Of a stretch of 33,922 nt of DNA, positions 14,913 through 23,781 are shown one piece after another. The notes below the pieces were generated by a model. The model did no database searches, was not told the DNA's origin, and saw only the letters and a program-made list of their open reading frames with translations. Position 1 is the stretch's first letter. Each line of letters opens with the position of its first letter. Source of the DNA: JBLIKP01 sp047635375. Lineage in GTDB: Bacteria; Bacteroidota; Bacteroidia; Sphingobacteriales; Sphingobacteriaceae. Position numbers and translations under genes: made by a program. The stretch lies in the NCBI GenBank assembly GCA_047635375.1, contig JBLIKP010000013.1, positions 1 to 33,922 on the forward strand, written 5' to 3'.

Positions 14913-16952
14913 TTAGTCAACTACTAATTTCTGGGATAGCGTATAGCTTTCACCTTTAATATTTACAAAGTATAGTCCTTGACTAACATTCTCTAGTGGT
15001 AATGAAAGAAGGTGGTTACCTGCTGGTATTTCACGGTTCTCTGATTTGATTATTCGTCCACCAATATCGGTTAGGATAATCTACGTTGATTCTGAAGTAG
15101 TTTTTCCAATCTTACGTTAACCATTTTGTTCGCCGGGTTAGGGAAAACAGTTAGGCTTTTGTTAGTGAGTCCTAATTCAGTTCTAGCTCCTCTAGAAAGT
15201 AATACTTTATAATCTTCTACCTCACCGTAAGTGAAAGTTTCACATGATGTAGCATTAGCATTATACTTCATTTGAACTCTGATGCGAGTGTAACCTGCAG
15301 ATACTCCTGAAGGAACTGTGAAAGAGCCTAAAATAGAGTTGTTTTGGTTTTAGCACGAGTGTAAACTGATTCTCCAGCATCGGTGAAGTCACTGTCACGG
15401 TTGTAATCAATCCATACGTTGTATGCTTCAGTATAAACCGATCCTGTCCATGTTGGGGTAATGGTAATAGTGCTGAGCTACCTACAGTGATAGTTGTTTT
15501 TTACCCTGTGAAGTCTCCGAAGCCACCATTTGATCCTGAAGTGTTGTCAATAGCTCCCATTTGAACACGGTTAATATATTCGTCAGAGACATTGCTTCCT
15601 TCTGAAGCACAGTAACCCGTTGGTGCAGTGCCGGTTCCGCCTCCTGGAGGTGTGCCTGCCACATTGAACGGGGTGGTCTCGCTAGCTGCAAAGCTTCCGC
15701 CTGTTTCGTAATTAGTTACTCCTGCAGATACATCATAAGATCCCGATCCATTACTACAGCAGATTCCATCACCATAGCTATCGTTGATTGTAAATGAGTA
15801 ATCGCCGCCAGGTAAGCATAAAGTTTCTGTTACTGTTGAGTTTGCAACGCTGTATCCACTTCCTGAAGCTACTGTGGCGCCGCCACCATCAGTTAGTGTC
15901 TAGGAGGTTTCAGATGGGTAGTTGTCTAAAACTAAAGTTAGAGTCACTTCGATTTCGTTGCAGGCTGGAGGAGATGGAGGTGTTCCGGCTATAAAACTTG
16001 CTCGAGGAGCGTTTGTTCCAAAGAACGTGGCTCTCATTCTATCTTCTTGTCCTTGTAAGAACATGAACATACAAACGTCATCAACATAATCCATATGCAT
16101 GTCGTTTAAGCTACAGGATGCCTTATGGTTTGAAGGGCATCTGTAATTTGGGCCCGAAGTACTTGGAGTGTCATCAACATAGTCAGATGCACTGCAAGCA
16201 CCATCGCCCCAAATATGGCGAAGGTTTAGCCAGTGACCCACTTAGTGAGTTGTAGTTCTTCCTTTGTCGAATGGAGAGGATAGGTGAAATCCTGACCCTC
16301 CATTTGTGCTGCCAAAGTAGTTTGGTCCAATTAAAATACCATCAGTAGAAGCTGATCCGCCTGGAAATTGTGCGTAACCTAAAATTCCACCACCAATGTT
16401 ACATACCCAAATATTAAGGTAATCTCCAGTTGGCCATGGGTCAACTCCGCCTGAGCTTTTCATTGCTTCGTTTGTTCCCCCGCTAGAAGTACTGCTGCTT
16501 TTGCGTGTGATACCGGTTGTTGTGTTTCCATTAGGGTCTTCGGTTGCCATTTCGAACTGGATTTTTGTGTTTCCAGATCGTAGCCCTTGGAATTCTGACG
16601 GGGTGTTGTTGTAGTAACTGTTAAGGGCAGCGAAATTGGCGTTTAAAACATCAATTTGTGATTGAATTTGAGCGTCACTGATGTTTTGAGTTGAATTGCT
16701 GTAAATAACGTGTACAACAACTGGTAGAATTACCGTTGCTCCATCGGCCCCGAGACTTCCATTTTGTCTTGTTTCTTGCATTTGCTGAACGTACAATTAG
16801 GAGCTCTGCTCAAATTGTTGCATTCTAAATGCATTTTTCGGATTGGAGATGTGTTCAATGTATTTTTCGTACGAGGCACATTGACGTTGCGTTTGGACGA
16901 ATGTACTCGACCCGAGTCCTGCCAGAATGGCAAGACTAATAAGTAATTTTAT
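14913..16952 (-). pseudogene. Decayed M43-family (pappalysin-like) metalloprotease with GEVED and T9SS domains
   Basis: Translation of the minus strand recovers a nearly full secreted protease of about 680 codons. In order: a signal peptide (KLLISLAILAGLGS), the M43 zinc protease domain with VGHWLNLRHIWGD and a Met-turn region MDYVDDVCMF, a Gly/Ser-rich region ending in a GEVED-type domain (TPTWTG, VWIDYNRD, GEVEDYKVLL) and a T9SS C-terminal sorting domain (VFPNPANKMVNV ... QKLVVD). It cannot be expressed. The expected ATG is ATA, with an in-frame stop before it. In-frame stops lie at 16797-16799, 16242-16244, 15900-15902, 15501-15503 and 15081-15083. Frameshifts lie near 15471, 15345 and 15104. 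The stop at 16242 replaces the catalytic Glu of HExxH. Flanking genes are intact, so sequencing error is an unlikely explanation. Confidence 0.9.
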
Positions 16953-16979
16953 TTATATGTTTAAATAATTTCCGTGAGT

Positions 16980-17009
16980 CCAATATAGAAAAGAAATTTT
17001 CAGTTACAA
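16980..17009 (-). promoter_or_regulatory. Residual promoter of the protease pseudogene
   Basis: Reading the minus strand, TTG (17009-17007) is followed after 19 bases by TATATTGG (16987-16980), seven of eight matches to TAnnTTTG. The dead ATA start codon lies 28 bases downstream. Confidence 0.35.
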
Positions 17010-17169
17010 ATTTTGATAAGGGTGTTGCGAATAATCAGAAGGAAAATTGGAGGATGTGTTTTTTTAAGAAATGCCTTTGTAGTCATTAATAAATCAAGGG
17101 TATTGACTTTGGTTTTATTAGTGTTAATAACGATTTCAGGAGACTTTAATTGAGATGAATTTTCATTTA

Positions 17170-17215
17170 AAAAAATAAAAAAAATATCGCTTGGTCGAGA
17201 AGCGATATTGTTTTT
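17170..17215 (-). terminator. Terminator of radC
   Basis: AATATCGCTT (17183-17192) pairs perfectly with AAGCGATATT (17200-17209) around a 7-base loop. Read on the minus strand the hairpin runs into a long T-rich tail (the A run at 17170-17182). Confidence 0.88.
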
Positions 17216-17254
17216 CTCTCCATTTTGGAAATTGTACCGAGGAAAAAGTTTTTG

Positions 17255-17953
17255 TTACAGTAACCCTTCGTCCCGAAAACTGAAATAGGTCCCACCTGCA
17301 ATTATTAAATGATCGATAATGTTGATGTCCAAACTGTCGCCAGCGGCCTTTAATTTTTGGGTTAATTTAATGTCAGACTCTGATGGGTGAAGATTCCCAC
17401 TAGGGTGATTATGATAAAGGATTACTCCGCAGGCTAATTGTTGAAGGGCATGCTTAAATATAATCTTTGGGTCGGCTACGGTGCCTGTAACGCCGCCTTG
17501 AGAGATTAGTTTCTTGTCGATTATATAATTATTTCTGTTTAGAAGTGCAATCCAAAATTCCTCATGATCTAAGTCGGAGAGGGCGAGTTCCATATAATGG
17601 AATGCATCTTGACTCATGCCCACTTTAGCATTTTTCTTTATTGGGGTTTCTTTGCGTCGTCGGCCAAGTTCTAATGCTGCGACAATGCTTACCGCTTTGG
17701 CTGGGCCTATTCCTTTGGTTTTGCAGAGGTCATGAATAGTTTTTCGGGAAAGTTCTTCTAGGCTTTGTTTGGACTCTTGGAGGATTTTCTTGCTGAGTTC
17801 AACTGCTGTTTCTTTTATTGTCCCTGATCCTATGATTATAGCAAGGAGTTCAGCGTCAGTGAGGGATTTTTGTCCCCGGTTTAAGAGTTTTTCACGTGGA
17901 CGGTCGGCTTCGGCCCAAGACTTGATGGTGAGGTTTTCTGGGTAATTTTTCAT
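17255..17953 (-). CDS. radC: RadC / JAB (MPN+) domain protein
   Basis: 232 residues from the ATG at 17953, chosen because the family begins with 'IKSWAEADRPREKLL'; 15 extra upstream codons lack similarity and overlap the rpsT terminator region. The N-terminal part carries a helix-hairpin-helix (KTKGIGPAKAVSIVAALELGRRR), and the C-terminal JAMM metal site is complete: the Glu in 'HEEFWIALL', HNHPSG and the downstream Asp in 'SESD'. The historical DNA-repair role of RadC is doubtful, and the JAMM site suggests a metallo-hydrolase. The gene is transcribed away from rpsT, behind the rpsT terminator. Confidence 0.95.
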   Translation of the reverse strand: MKNYPENLTIKSWAEADRPREKLLNRGQKSLTDAELLAIIIGSGTIKETAVELSKKILQESKQSLEELSRKTIHDLCKTKGIGPAKAVSIVAALELGRRRKETPIKKNAKVGMSQDAFHYMELALSDLDHEEFWIALLNRNNYIIDKKLISQGGVTGTVADPKIIFKHALQQLACGVILYHNHPSGNLHPSESDIKLTQKLKAAGDSLDINIIDHLIIAGGTYFSFRDEGLL

Positions 17954-17993
17954 TTGTATTAGGTTTGAGTAAGTATACCTAATATACAAAATT

Positions 17994-18031
17994 TCCAAAA
18001 AAAAATAGGGACAACCTTGCGGCGTCCCTAT
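17994..18031 (-). terminator. Terminator of rpsT
   Basis: ATAGGGAC (18005-18012) pairs with GTCCCTAT (18024-18031). On the minus strand the hairpin is followed by a run of nine or more T residues. Confidence 0.88.
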
Positions 18032-18062
18032 TCGTGTGTTGTGAGTATATTAATCCTGCTGC

Positions 18063-18314
18063 TTACAGGTTATTTACTAATTTGGTTAAGTTTGACTTGT
18101 TGTTGCTAGCCGTATGGTTATGAATAATATTCTTCTTAGCCAATTTGTCTAGCATAGCTACAACTTTAGGAAGCATTTCTGCCGCTTCTTTCTTATCAGT
18201 AGTTTCACGTAATTTTTTCACCAAGTTACGGGTGGTTTTCATCTGGTAACGGTTTCTTAAACGACGTACCACGCTTTGACGTGCCCTTTTTAAAGTTGAT
18301 TTATGATTTGCCAT
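18063..18314 (-). CDS. rpsT: 30S ribosomal protein bS20
   Basis: 83 residues, highly basic, with the family start MANHKSTLKRARQS and the end helix 'NIIHNHTASNNKSNLTKLV'. It binds 16S rRNA early in small-subunit assembly. It is a single-gene transcript with the best promoter in the window upstream and a strong terminator downstream. Confidence 0.98.
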   Translation of the reverse strand: MANHKSTLKRARQSVVRRLRNRYQMKTTRNLVKKLRETTDKKEAAEMLPKVVAMLDKLAKKNIIHNHTASNNKSNLTKLVNNL

Positions 18315-18347
18315 TGTATAATGCTGTGTCTATTTATTTAAGGACGA

Positions 18348-18377
18348 CAAAGATAAGGTTTATTTTTTTATGACCAA
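18348..18377 (-). promoter_or_regulatory. rpsT promoter, consensus Bacteroidota type
   Basis: On the minus strand TTG (18377-18375), 19 bases, then TATCTTTG (18355-18348). Both elements and the spacing match the consensus exactly. Transcription should begin near 18341, about 27 bases before the rpsT start. Confidence 0.75.
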
Positions 18378-18464
18378 AGTAGTTCGAAAGAAAAATGTTT
18401 AATTTTCTTTCATGGCCATAAAATAAGCCCATGTTCTGTTTCCAAAGGATTAAATTATTTCTAG

Positions 18465-18472
18465 TATTTTTG
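18465..18472 (+). promoter_or_regulatory. -7 element before the small gene upstream of rdgB
   Basis: TATTTTTG matches TAnnTTTG and lies 18 bases before the ATG at 18491. No TTG is seen at the proper distance. It would drive the five-gene run up to the acyl-CoA dehydrogenase. Confidence 0.35.
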
Positions 18473-18490
18473 TCAAAATTACACATTTAC

Positions 18491-18973
18491 ATGACCAAAA
18501 CCTACTTAGCTAACCATCCTTCTGCAATGGGCTTCATTTTTAATGAACCTGTCTACCAAATTACGGAAACAAAACAATTTGATTCCTTTGATTATGAGGG
18601 TGATAACAATAAGTATGTATTGGTTTTATATTTAAACGAACAAGGGAAATTAATTTCTCATCCACAAAGAGATTTTTTAATGAAAATCTTAGGAGCTGTT
18701 GGACTAAAGCCCGAAGATGTGGCTTTAGTGAATCTTGGGGCCTACCAGGGGGTGACGGCACTGGATTTAAAGAAGTTTTTTTCTCCATCCAAAATGTTGG
18801 TTTTTTCTGAAGACGTTTCGTCACTCGGGGTTTCGCAGTTGGAAAAACATTACCTACCCTCTTCTGCTGCAAGTATGAAGGTGGTAAGGTCTCAATCTAT
18901 TGATAACATCCTACACAATGTAGACTCTAAAAAGCAATTGTGGATGGCTTTAAAACAATTATTTAATGTCTAA
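18491..18973 (+). CDS. Uncharacterised protein upstream of rdgB, possibly DNA polymerase III psi-like
   Basis: 160 residues from the ATG at 18491; the in-frame reading upstream of it overlaps the likely promoter. There is no signal or membrane segment. The layout resembles the small psi (HolD) subunit of the DNA polymerase III clamp loader complex: a strand followed by 'HPQRDFLMKILGAVGLKPEDVALVN', a central 'KMLVFSEDV' strand, then 'SQSIDNILHNVDSKKQLWMALKQLF', which parallels the E. coli HolD tail 'SPALTDLRANPTARAALWQQI'. This is pattern similarity that I see by eye, not a demonstrated homology. The gene overlaps rdgB by eight bases, so translation is coupled to a nucleotide-pool cleaning enzyme. 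Confidence 0.8.
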   Translation: MTKTYLANHPSAMGFIFNEPVYQITETKQFDSFDYEGDNNKYVLVLYLNEQGKLISHPQRDFLMKILGAVGLKPEDVALVNLGAYQGVTALDLKKFFSPSKMLVFSEDVSSLGVSQLEKHYLPSSAASMKVVRSQSIDNILHNVDSKKQLWMALKQLFNV

Positions 18974-19550
18974 TAGTAAACTAGTGTTTGCAACCAATAA
19001 TCTTCATAAATTAGAAGAAGTAAGCAAACAATTAAGCGAGATTTCGATTTTAAGTTTGAAGGAGATTGATTGCGCCGAAGAAATTCCGGAGACCGGTTTT
19101 ACGCTTCAGGAAAATGCATTGCAGAAATCAACATTTGTTAAGGAAAAATACGGATTCGACTGTTTTGCTGATGATACCGGACTGGAAATCGAAGCCTTAA
19201 ACGGCGAGCCGGGCGTTTACTCAGCGAGATATGCAGGAGAAGATTGCTCGTTCGACGAAAATATGAACAAGGTTTTGGAAGCGATGGAAACTCAAATTAA
19301 CCGAAAAGCTCGTTTTCGAACAGTAATTTCACTTTTAAAAGATGGGGAAAGCCACTTTTTTGAGGGTATAGTTAACGGTATGATCTCTACCGAAAAATAT
19401 GGGGAGAAAGGCTTTGGATATGATCCTATTTTCATGCCTGATGGTTTTGGTTGCTCCTTTGCCGAGATGACCATTGAAGAAAAAAATAAAATAAGCCATC
19501 GCGGTCTTGCTGTAGTGAAACTTATAGAATTTTTAAATAAAAACGCTTAA
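18966..19550 (+). CDS. rdgB: Non-canonical purine NTP pyrophosphatase (RdgB/HAM1)
   Basis: 194 residues. It hydrolyses dITP, dXTP and ITP to monophosphates and so keeps deaminated purines out of DNA and RNA. All family motifs are visible: FATNNLHK (8-14), FADDTGLEIEALNGEPGVYSAR (68-88, metal and substrate loop), GFGYDPIF (149-156) and SHRGLA (177-182). The length is normal. It follows the psi-like gene with an eight-base overlap and precedes nhaA by seven bases. Confidence 0.97.
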   Translation: MSNSKLVFATNNLHKLEEVSKQLSEISILSLKEIDCAEEIPETGFTLQENALQKSTFVKEKYGFDCFADDTGLEIEALNGEPGVYSARYAGEDCSFDENMNKVLEAMETQINRKARFRTVISLLKDGESHFFEGIVNGMISTEKYGEKGFGYDPIFMPDGFGCSFAEMTIEEKNKISHRGLAVVKLIEFLNKNA

Positions 19551-19557
19551 AATATAG

Positions 19558-20892
19558 ATGAACGAAGACCCAATTAAGAAGACCACAATTCTTGATAAAG
19601 TATTAACTCCTTTTCAGCGGTTTACCCAAACTCAAGCTTCAGGAGGAATTGTTTTAATAATTTGCAGTGTTCTTGCAATGGTTCTTGCAAATAGCCCGTG
19701 GGCCGAAGATTTTATCCATTTCTGGGAGATGAAATTTTCTATCGGGTTTGAAGGCGCGGTCTTCTCTAAGACAATCCATCATTGGATAAATGATGGATTA
19801 ATGGCAATCTTTTTTTTTGTTGTTGGTCTCGAAATAAAAAGGGAAATCCGCGAAGGAGAGCTTTCAACAGTAAAGGCTGCCGCCATGCCTTTGGTTGCAG
19901 CATTAGGAGGAATGGTAATTCCAGCATTACTTTTTGTAACACTTATTGATTCCGAGGCAGCTCAAGTGGGATGGGGGATTCCAATGGCCACAGATATCGC
20001 CTTTTCGCTCGGTGTTTTAAGTCTTCTTGGAAAACGGGTGCCCTTAGCTATGAAAATTTTCCTTACCGCTTTCGCAATTGTCGATGATATTGGAGCGGTA
20101 TTAGTAATAGCCCTTTTTTATAGTGGTTCCATTCAAATTTGGGCTTTGGTAAGTGCCTTCGGTATTTTAGCAATCCTTTTGCTTTTTAATAGGATGAAAA
20201 TAAAGCGTATTGGTTTTTATGTAGTTCCTGGGGTAATCTTATGGTATTTAATGCTCCAATCTGGAATTCACGCGACTTTGGCAGGTATTTTGGTAGCAAT
20301 GACAATACCATCTGCAAGCAAGGTTAATATCACCATGTTTATTCAAAATATTAAAAAGGAAATGACGGTTATTAAGAAAAAAAATGATCCTGAAAAAACT
20401 CTTTTAAGTCATGAACAATTGGTGGCCATAGATCATATTGAAGATGCTGCCGAAAACTTCCAGTCTCCCTTACAAAAGCTTGAGCATCACCTTCACGGCT
20501 ATGTGGCTTTTATTATTATGCCCATTTTTGCACTTGCAAATGCCGGAGTGCACCTTTCTGGAGCGGGTGGTACAGGAAACTTGAGCCTAATTGTGATTTT
20601 AGCTCTGGTAGTAGGTAAGCCATTAGGGATATTAACATTTTGCTGGTTTGCAGTGAAAACTAAACTAGCCAAATTACCACACGAAATAAATTGGACCCAG
20701 CTTTTAGGTATTGGACTTTTAGGAGGAATTGGTTTTACCATGTCCCTTTTTATTTCCAATTTGGCTTTCACCGATGCGGTTTTAATTAGCCAAGCCAAAA
20801 CCGGAATTTTAATTGCCTCGTTACTTGCAGGGATAGGCGGATATTTAATCTTAAAGCTCTCTTTAAAAGGAAAAGAAATTGATGAACATTGA
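19558..20892 (+). CDS. nhaA: Na+/H+ antiporter NhaA
   Basis: 444 residues with about twelve membrane segments. The two paired-aspartate regions needed for ion exchange are present: MATDIAFSLG (Asp146) and VDDIGAVLVIALFYSG (Asp176-Asp177). It exports Na+ in exchange for protons, in keeping with a marine or salt-exposed life. It is longer than the E. coli protein (388 residues), mainly because of a charged insertion of about 45 residues near 270-315 between two late helices, which is probably cytoplasmic. The apt start lies inside the 3' end of this gene. Confidence 0.96.
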   Translation: MNEDPIKKTTILDKVLTPFQRFTQTQASGGIVLIICSVLAMVLANSPWAEDFIHFWEMKFSIGFEGAVFSKTIHHWINDGLMAIFFFVVGLEIKREIREGELSTVKAAAMPLVAALGGMVIPALLFVTLIDSEAAQVGWGIPMATDIAFSLGVLSLLGKRVPLAMKIFLTAFAIVDDIGAVLVIALFYSGSIQIWALVSAFGILAILLLFNRMKIKRIGFYVVPGVILWYLMLQSGIHATLAGILVAMTIPSASKVNITMFIQNIKKEMTVIKKKNDPEKTLLSHEQLVAIDHIEDAAENFQSPLQKLEHHLHGYVAFIIMPIFALANAGVHLSGAGGTGNLSLIVILALVVGKPLGILTFCWFAVKTKLAKLPHEINWTQLLGIGLLGGIGFTMSLFISNLAFTDAVLISQAKTGILIASLLAGIGGYLILKLSLKGKEIDEH

Positions 20893-21412
20893 AGAAATAA
20901 TAAAAGCGGAAATCCGCAATATCCCTGATTTCCCAAAACCTGGAATTCAGTTCAAGGACATTACCCCAATTTTACAAAAACCTCAACTCACACGAAAAAT
21001 CACGGAAGCCATCCGCGAAAGCTTGAAAGACATCAAGATTGATGTGGTTGCTGGAATTGAGGCAAGAGGATTCCTGTTTGGGATGCTTATCGCTGAAGCC
21101 TTGGAAGTGCCTTTTGTGCCTGTAAGGAAAAAGGGCAAGCTTCCTGCCAAGGTGGTTTCTCACGAGTATTTGTTGGAATATGGAACCGACATCATCGAAA
21201 TGCACGCCGATGCATTTATGCCAGGAAGCAAGGTGTTAATCCACGACGACCTGCTTGCTACGGGAGGGACAGCTTCCGCTGCAGCGCAATTAGTAGAAAA
21301 AATGGGAGGGAATGTGGCTGCATTCTCTTTTTTAGTGAGCTTAAACTTCCTAAATGGGGCGCAAAATATTGACCGATTTTCGAAGAATATCCTTACTTTA
21401 GCGGCTTATTAG
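20882..21412 (+). CDS. apt: Adenine phosphoribosyltransferase
   Basis: 176 residues from the ATG at 20882, eleven bases inside nhaA and with an AAAGGAAAAG stretch upstream. It converts adenine plus PRPP to AMP. The N-terminal 'IPDFPKPGIQFKDITPI' (14-30) and the PRPP-binding loop VLIHDDLLATGGTA (118-131) are complete, and 'EARGFLFG' (60-67) is the usual base-binding region. It fits with the nucleoside phosphorylase elsewhere in the window: adenine released from nucleosides would be recycled here. Confidence 0.97.
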   Translation: MNIEEIIKAEIRNIPDFPKPGIQFKDITPILQKPQLTRKITEAIRESLKDIKIDVVAGIEARGFLFGMLIAEALEVPFVPVRKKGKLPAKVVSHEYLLEYGTDIIEMHADAFMPGSKVLIHDDLLATGGTASAAAQLVEKMGGNVAAFSFLVSLNFLNGAQNIDRFSKNILTLAAY

Positions 21413-21439
21413 AATTGACAATAGCGTAATAAAATATCA

Positions 21440-22597
21440 ATGGAACAAAATACTGGATTGAATTTCGGGATGAGCGAGAATCAAAAGATGATCGCCCAAA
21501 TGATACACGATTTCTGCGAAAAAGAAATTAAGCCTGACATGATGAAATGGGACGAAAGTCAAGAATTCCCTGTTCATGTGTTTAAAAAATTAGGTGAGCT
21601 TGGATTGATGGGCGTACTTGTACCAACAGAATATGGTGGTGCTGGTTTCGGTTACTTCGAGTACATCACTGTGATTTCTGAAATCGCAAAGGTTTGTGGT
21701 TCTATTGGTCTTAGTGTTGCTGCACACAACTCTTTATGTACCGGTCATATCCTGGCTTTTGGTAATGAAGAGCAAAAGAAAAAATGGCTTCCGAGATTAG
21801 CTACGGCTGAGTGGATTGGTGCTTGGGGATTAACCGAGGCAAATACCGGTTCTGACGCCATGCGTATGACTACCACCGCTGTTTTAGACGGAGATGAGTA
21901 CGTGATTAATGGAGCTAAGAACTGGATTACGCACGGTATTTCTGGTGAGGTTGCTGTGGTAATGGTTCGTACCGGTGAGGTAGGAAGCTCGAAAGGAATT
22001 AGTGCTATCGTTGTTGAACGTGGAACTCCAGGTTTTTCAGGCGGTAAAAAAGAAAATAAATTAGGTATGCGTGCTAGTGAAACTGCCGAAATGATTTTCG
22101 ACAACTGCCGTGTGCCTAAAGCGAATTTATTAGGTCAAGAAGGTGACGGATTCAAGCAAGCTATGAAAGTTCTTGATGGCGGAAGAATCTCTATCGCTTC
22201 TCTTGGATTAGGGATTGCAAAAGGTGCTTTAGAAGCTTCTAGAAAGTACGCTAAGGAGCGTCACCAGTTCGGAGAACCTATCGCAAACTTCCAAGGAATT
22301 GCTTGGAAAATCGCTGATATGGCTACGCGTATCGAAGCAAGTGAGTTACTGACTTACCAAGCTGCTGATATGAAGAACAAAGGTGTTCCAATGACTAAGG
22401 AAAGTGCCATGGCGAAATACATGACTTCTGAAGTTGCAGTTTTCTGTTCTACTGAAGCTGTTCAGATTTTCGGTGGATATGGATACACGAAAGATTTCCC
22501 AGTAGAGAAATTCTACCGTGATTCTAAGCTTTGTACAATTGGTGAAGGAACTTCTGAAATCCAGAAAATTGTTATCGCTAGAGAGTTGCTTAAATAA
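21440..22597 (+). CDS. Acyl-CoA dehydrogenase
   Basis: 385 residues, the usual size for short/medium-chain acyl-CoA dehydrogenases. It makes the trans-2-enoyl-CoA in fatty acid or branched-chain amino acid oxidation, passing electrons to ETF. The catalytic base is Glu369 in 'IGEGTSEIQ'. FAD and substrate motifs 'WGLTEANTGSDA', 'GAKNWITHG', 'RHQFGEPI' and 'QIFGGYGYTKDFPVEKFYRD' are present. Its codons look more uniform than in neighbouring genes, suggesting high expression. The exact chain preference cannot be told. It ends the run from 18491 and is followed by a strong terminator. Confidence 0.95.
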   Translation: MEQNTGLNFGMSENQKMIAQMIHDFCEKEIKPDMMKWDESQEFPVHVFKKLGELGLMGVLVPTEYGGAGFGYFEYITVISEIAKVCGSIGLSVAAHNSLCTGHILAFGNEEQKKKWLPRLATAEWIGAWGLTEANTGSDAMRMTTTAVLDGDEYVINGAKNWITHGISGEVAVVMVRTGEVGSSKGISAIVVERGTPGFSGGKKENKLGMRASETAEMIFDNCRVPKANLLGQEGDGFKQAMKVLDGGRISIASLGLGIAKGALEASRKYAKERHQFGEPIANFQGIAWKIADMATRIEASELLTYQAADMKNKGVPMTKESAMAKYMTSEVAVFCSTEAVQIFGGYGYTKDFPVEKFYRDSKLCTIGEGTSEIQKIVIARELLK

Positions 22598-22621
22598 GGA
22601 ATCAACTCCTTTTAAAATACT

Positions 22622-22657
22622 ATCCCGACATCAATTAAATTGGTGTCGGGATTTTTT
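22622..22657 (+). terminator. Terminator after the acyl-CoA dehydrogenase gene
   Basis: ATCCCGACATCAA / TTGGTGTCGGGAT forms a 13-bp stem with one wobble pair, followed by six T residues. Confidence 0.92.
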
Positions 22658-22693
22658 GTTTAATATTTCGGGAGATCCAAGGCGGACTTCAAT

Positions 22694-23704
22694 TTATCTT
22701 ACGAATCCAAGGTTACCTGTTGTTTGCCCTTCTAATAATTGTTTAACTGAAGGACTGCTAAGGCCTTTTATTACATCTTTCCCGCCTCGGGAAGTAAACA
22801 GTCCAAGGCCGCCTTCAACATTGGTATACTCAGGCTTAACGTCGTTTAAAAAGGTAGACGGTTTGCTCACTTCCAGGTAGTTTGCAAATTCTTGTGTGCT
22901 GTAGCTGAAATTGAACACTATGTTGGAGTCAATCTTGCGCTCCAGATTGCCGTTTGGAGTAAGGACATTAGCAATATTGCCGTAAAACTCTTCCCCATCC
23001 AATCTGAACTCCATCTCTTGTTCGCCTTGAGTAGTTGGACTTTTTATGCCTTCAAATACTTGCCAAACAATTGATTTAGGGGTTTCTTCTCCGGAAGTTT
23101 TATTTTTTTCTGTGAACTTGAAAGTTAAAGTCATTTCATAAATGCGAGCATCTTTGGCGCTACTCCATTTTAAATTCTGTTTTCTAAAATCACTACCATT
23201 ACTGAGGGTAACTGTTGGGAACGAAGGGAATGTAAAGTTGATGTCATCCACAATATCGGCGACAGCGGTAACAAAAACTTCATTTGAAGATTTTCTGATT
23301 AACTGAATTTCGTATTTGCTGTCTTTCTTTAATTTAAATCCAGCTGGGGTTTTATAAAGTAATTGATTAGGTCCCGCAAAGGTCCCCGGCTCTTTGGCGA
23401 TTTCGGTGGCAGTGTCCAATAAAACTGGCTGGCCAAAAACCGATTCATTCCTGTACTCTTGAAGTTGCACGGTCATTGCATTTGGATGATAAAGGGAATC
23501 GGATTCTTGGGCTATTTCCAGTGCATCACGATTTGGGTTTACAAAAGCCTTATTGATTTTTACATATTGAGTGGTCTCACGAGTATCTAACAAGCCGTAA
23601 ATTATCGTTTGCTCCTCGTATTCTCCAAGAACGTCAATCTGGGTCTCGCAACCGGTAATAACGAAAAATGCAATAATTAATGAGCTTATCTGTAAAATCT
23701 TCAT
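22694..23704 (-). CDS. DUF4249 lipoprotein
   Basis: 336 residues from the ATG at 23704, chosen because it gives a clean lipoprotein signal (KILQISSLIIAFFVITGC, Cys about 18); the longer reading adds 14 residues that overlap the promoter. After the lipid anchor come Ig-like strands ('YEEQTIIYGLLDTRETTQYVKINKAFV'), the normal opening of DUF4249. In Bacteroidota these lipoproteins usually accompany TonB-dependent transporters, and none is present here, so this copy stands alone between an acyl-CoA dehydrogenase and panB. Function unknown, location probably the outer membrane. Confidence 0.82.
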   Translation of the reverse strand: MKILQISSLIIAFFVITGCETQIDVLGEYEEQTIIYGLLDTRETTQYVKINKAFVNPNRDALEIAQESDSLYHPNAMTVQLQEYRNESVFGQPVLLDTATEIAKEPGTFAGPNQLLYKTPAGFKLKKDSKYEIQLIRKSSNEVFVTAVADIVDDINFTFPSFPTVTLSNGSDFRKQNLKWSSAKDARIYEMTLTFKFTEKNKTSGEETPKSIVWQVFEGIKSPTTQGEQEMEFRLDGEEFYGNIANVLTPNGNLERKIDSNIVFNFSYSTQEFANYLEVSKPSTFLNDVKPEYTNVEGGLGLFTSRGGKDVIKGLSSPSVKQLLEGQTTGNLGFVR

Positions 23705-23743
23705 AATCAGAAATGTAGTTCCTTTTGGTATGCGTGCAAGTTT

Positions 23744-23751
23744 CAAAGATA
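23744..23751 (-). promoter_or_regulatory. -7 element of the DUF4249 gene
   Basis: TATCTTTG on the minus strand (23751-23744) matches the consensus exactly. A TTA 22 bases upstream could serve as a weak -33. The leader would be about 33 bases. Confidence 0.45.
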
Positions 23752-23781
23752 ATAAACTATTTCAAGCAGATTGTAACGAAC

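Larger units (their letters stand above)
16953..17254. other. Gene-free stretch between the pseudogene and radC
   Basis: About 300 AT-rich bases. It holds a still-recognisable promoter for the decayed protease (16980-17009) and the radC terminator (17170-17209). I see no open frame or RNA gene between them. Confidence 0.6.

Noticed and set aside
15482..15994. Open frames on both strands inside the protease pseudogene
   Set aside because: They are out of frame with the recognisable protease/GEVED sequence and encode nothing recognisable.
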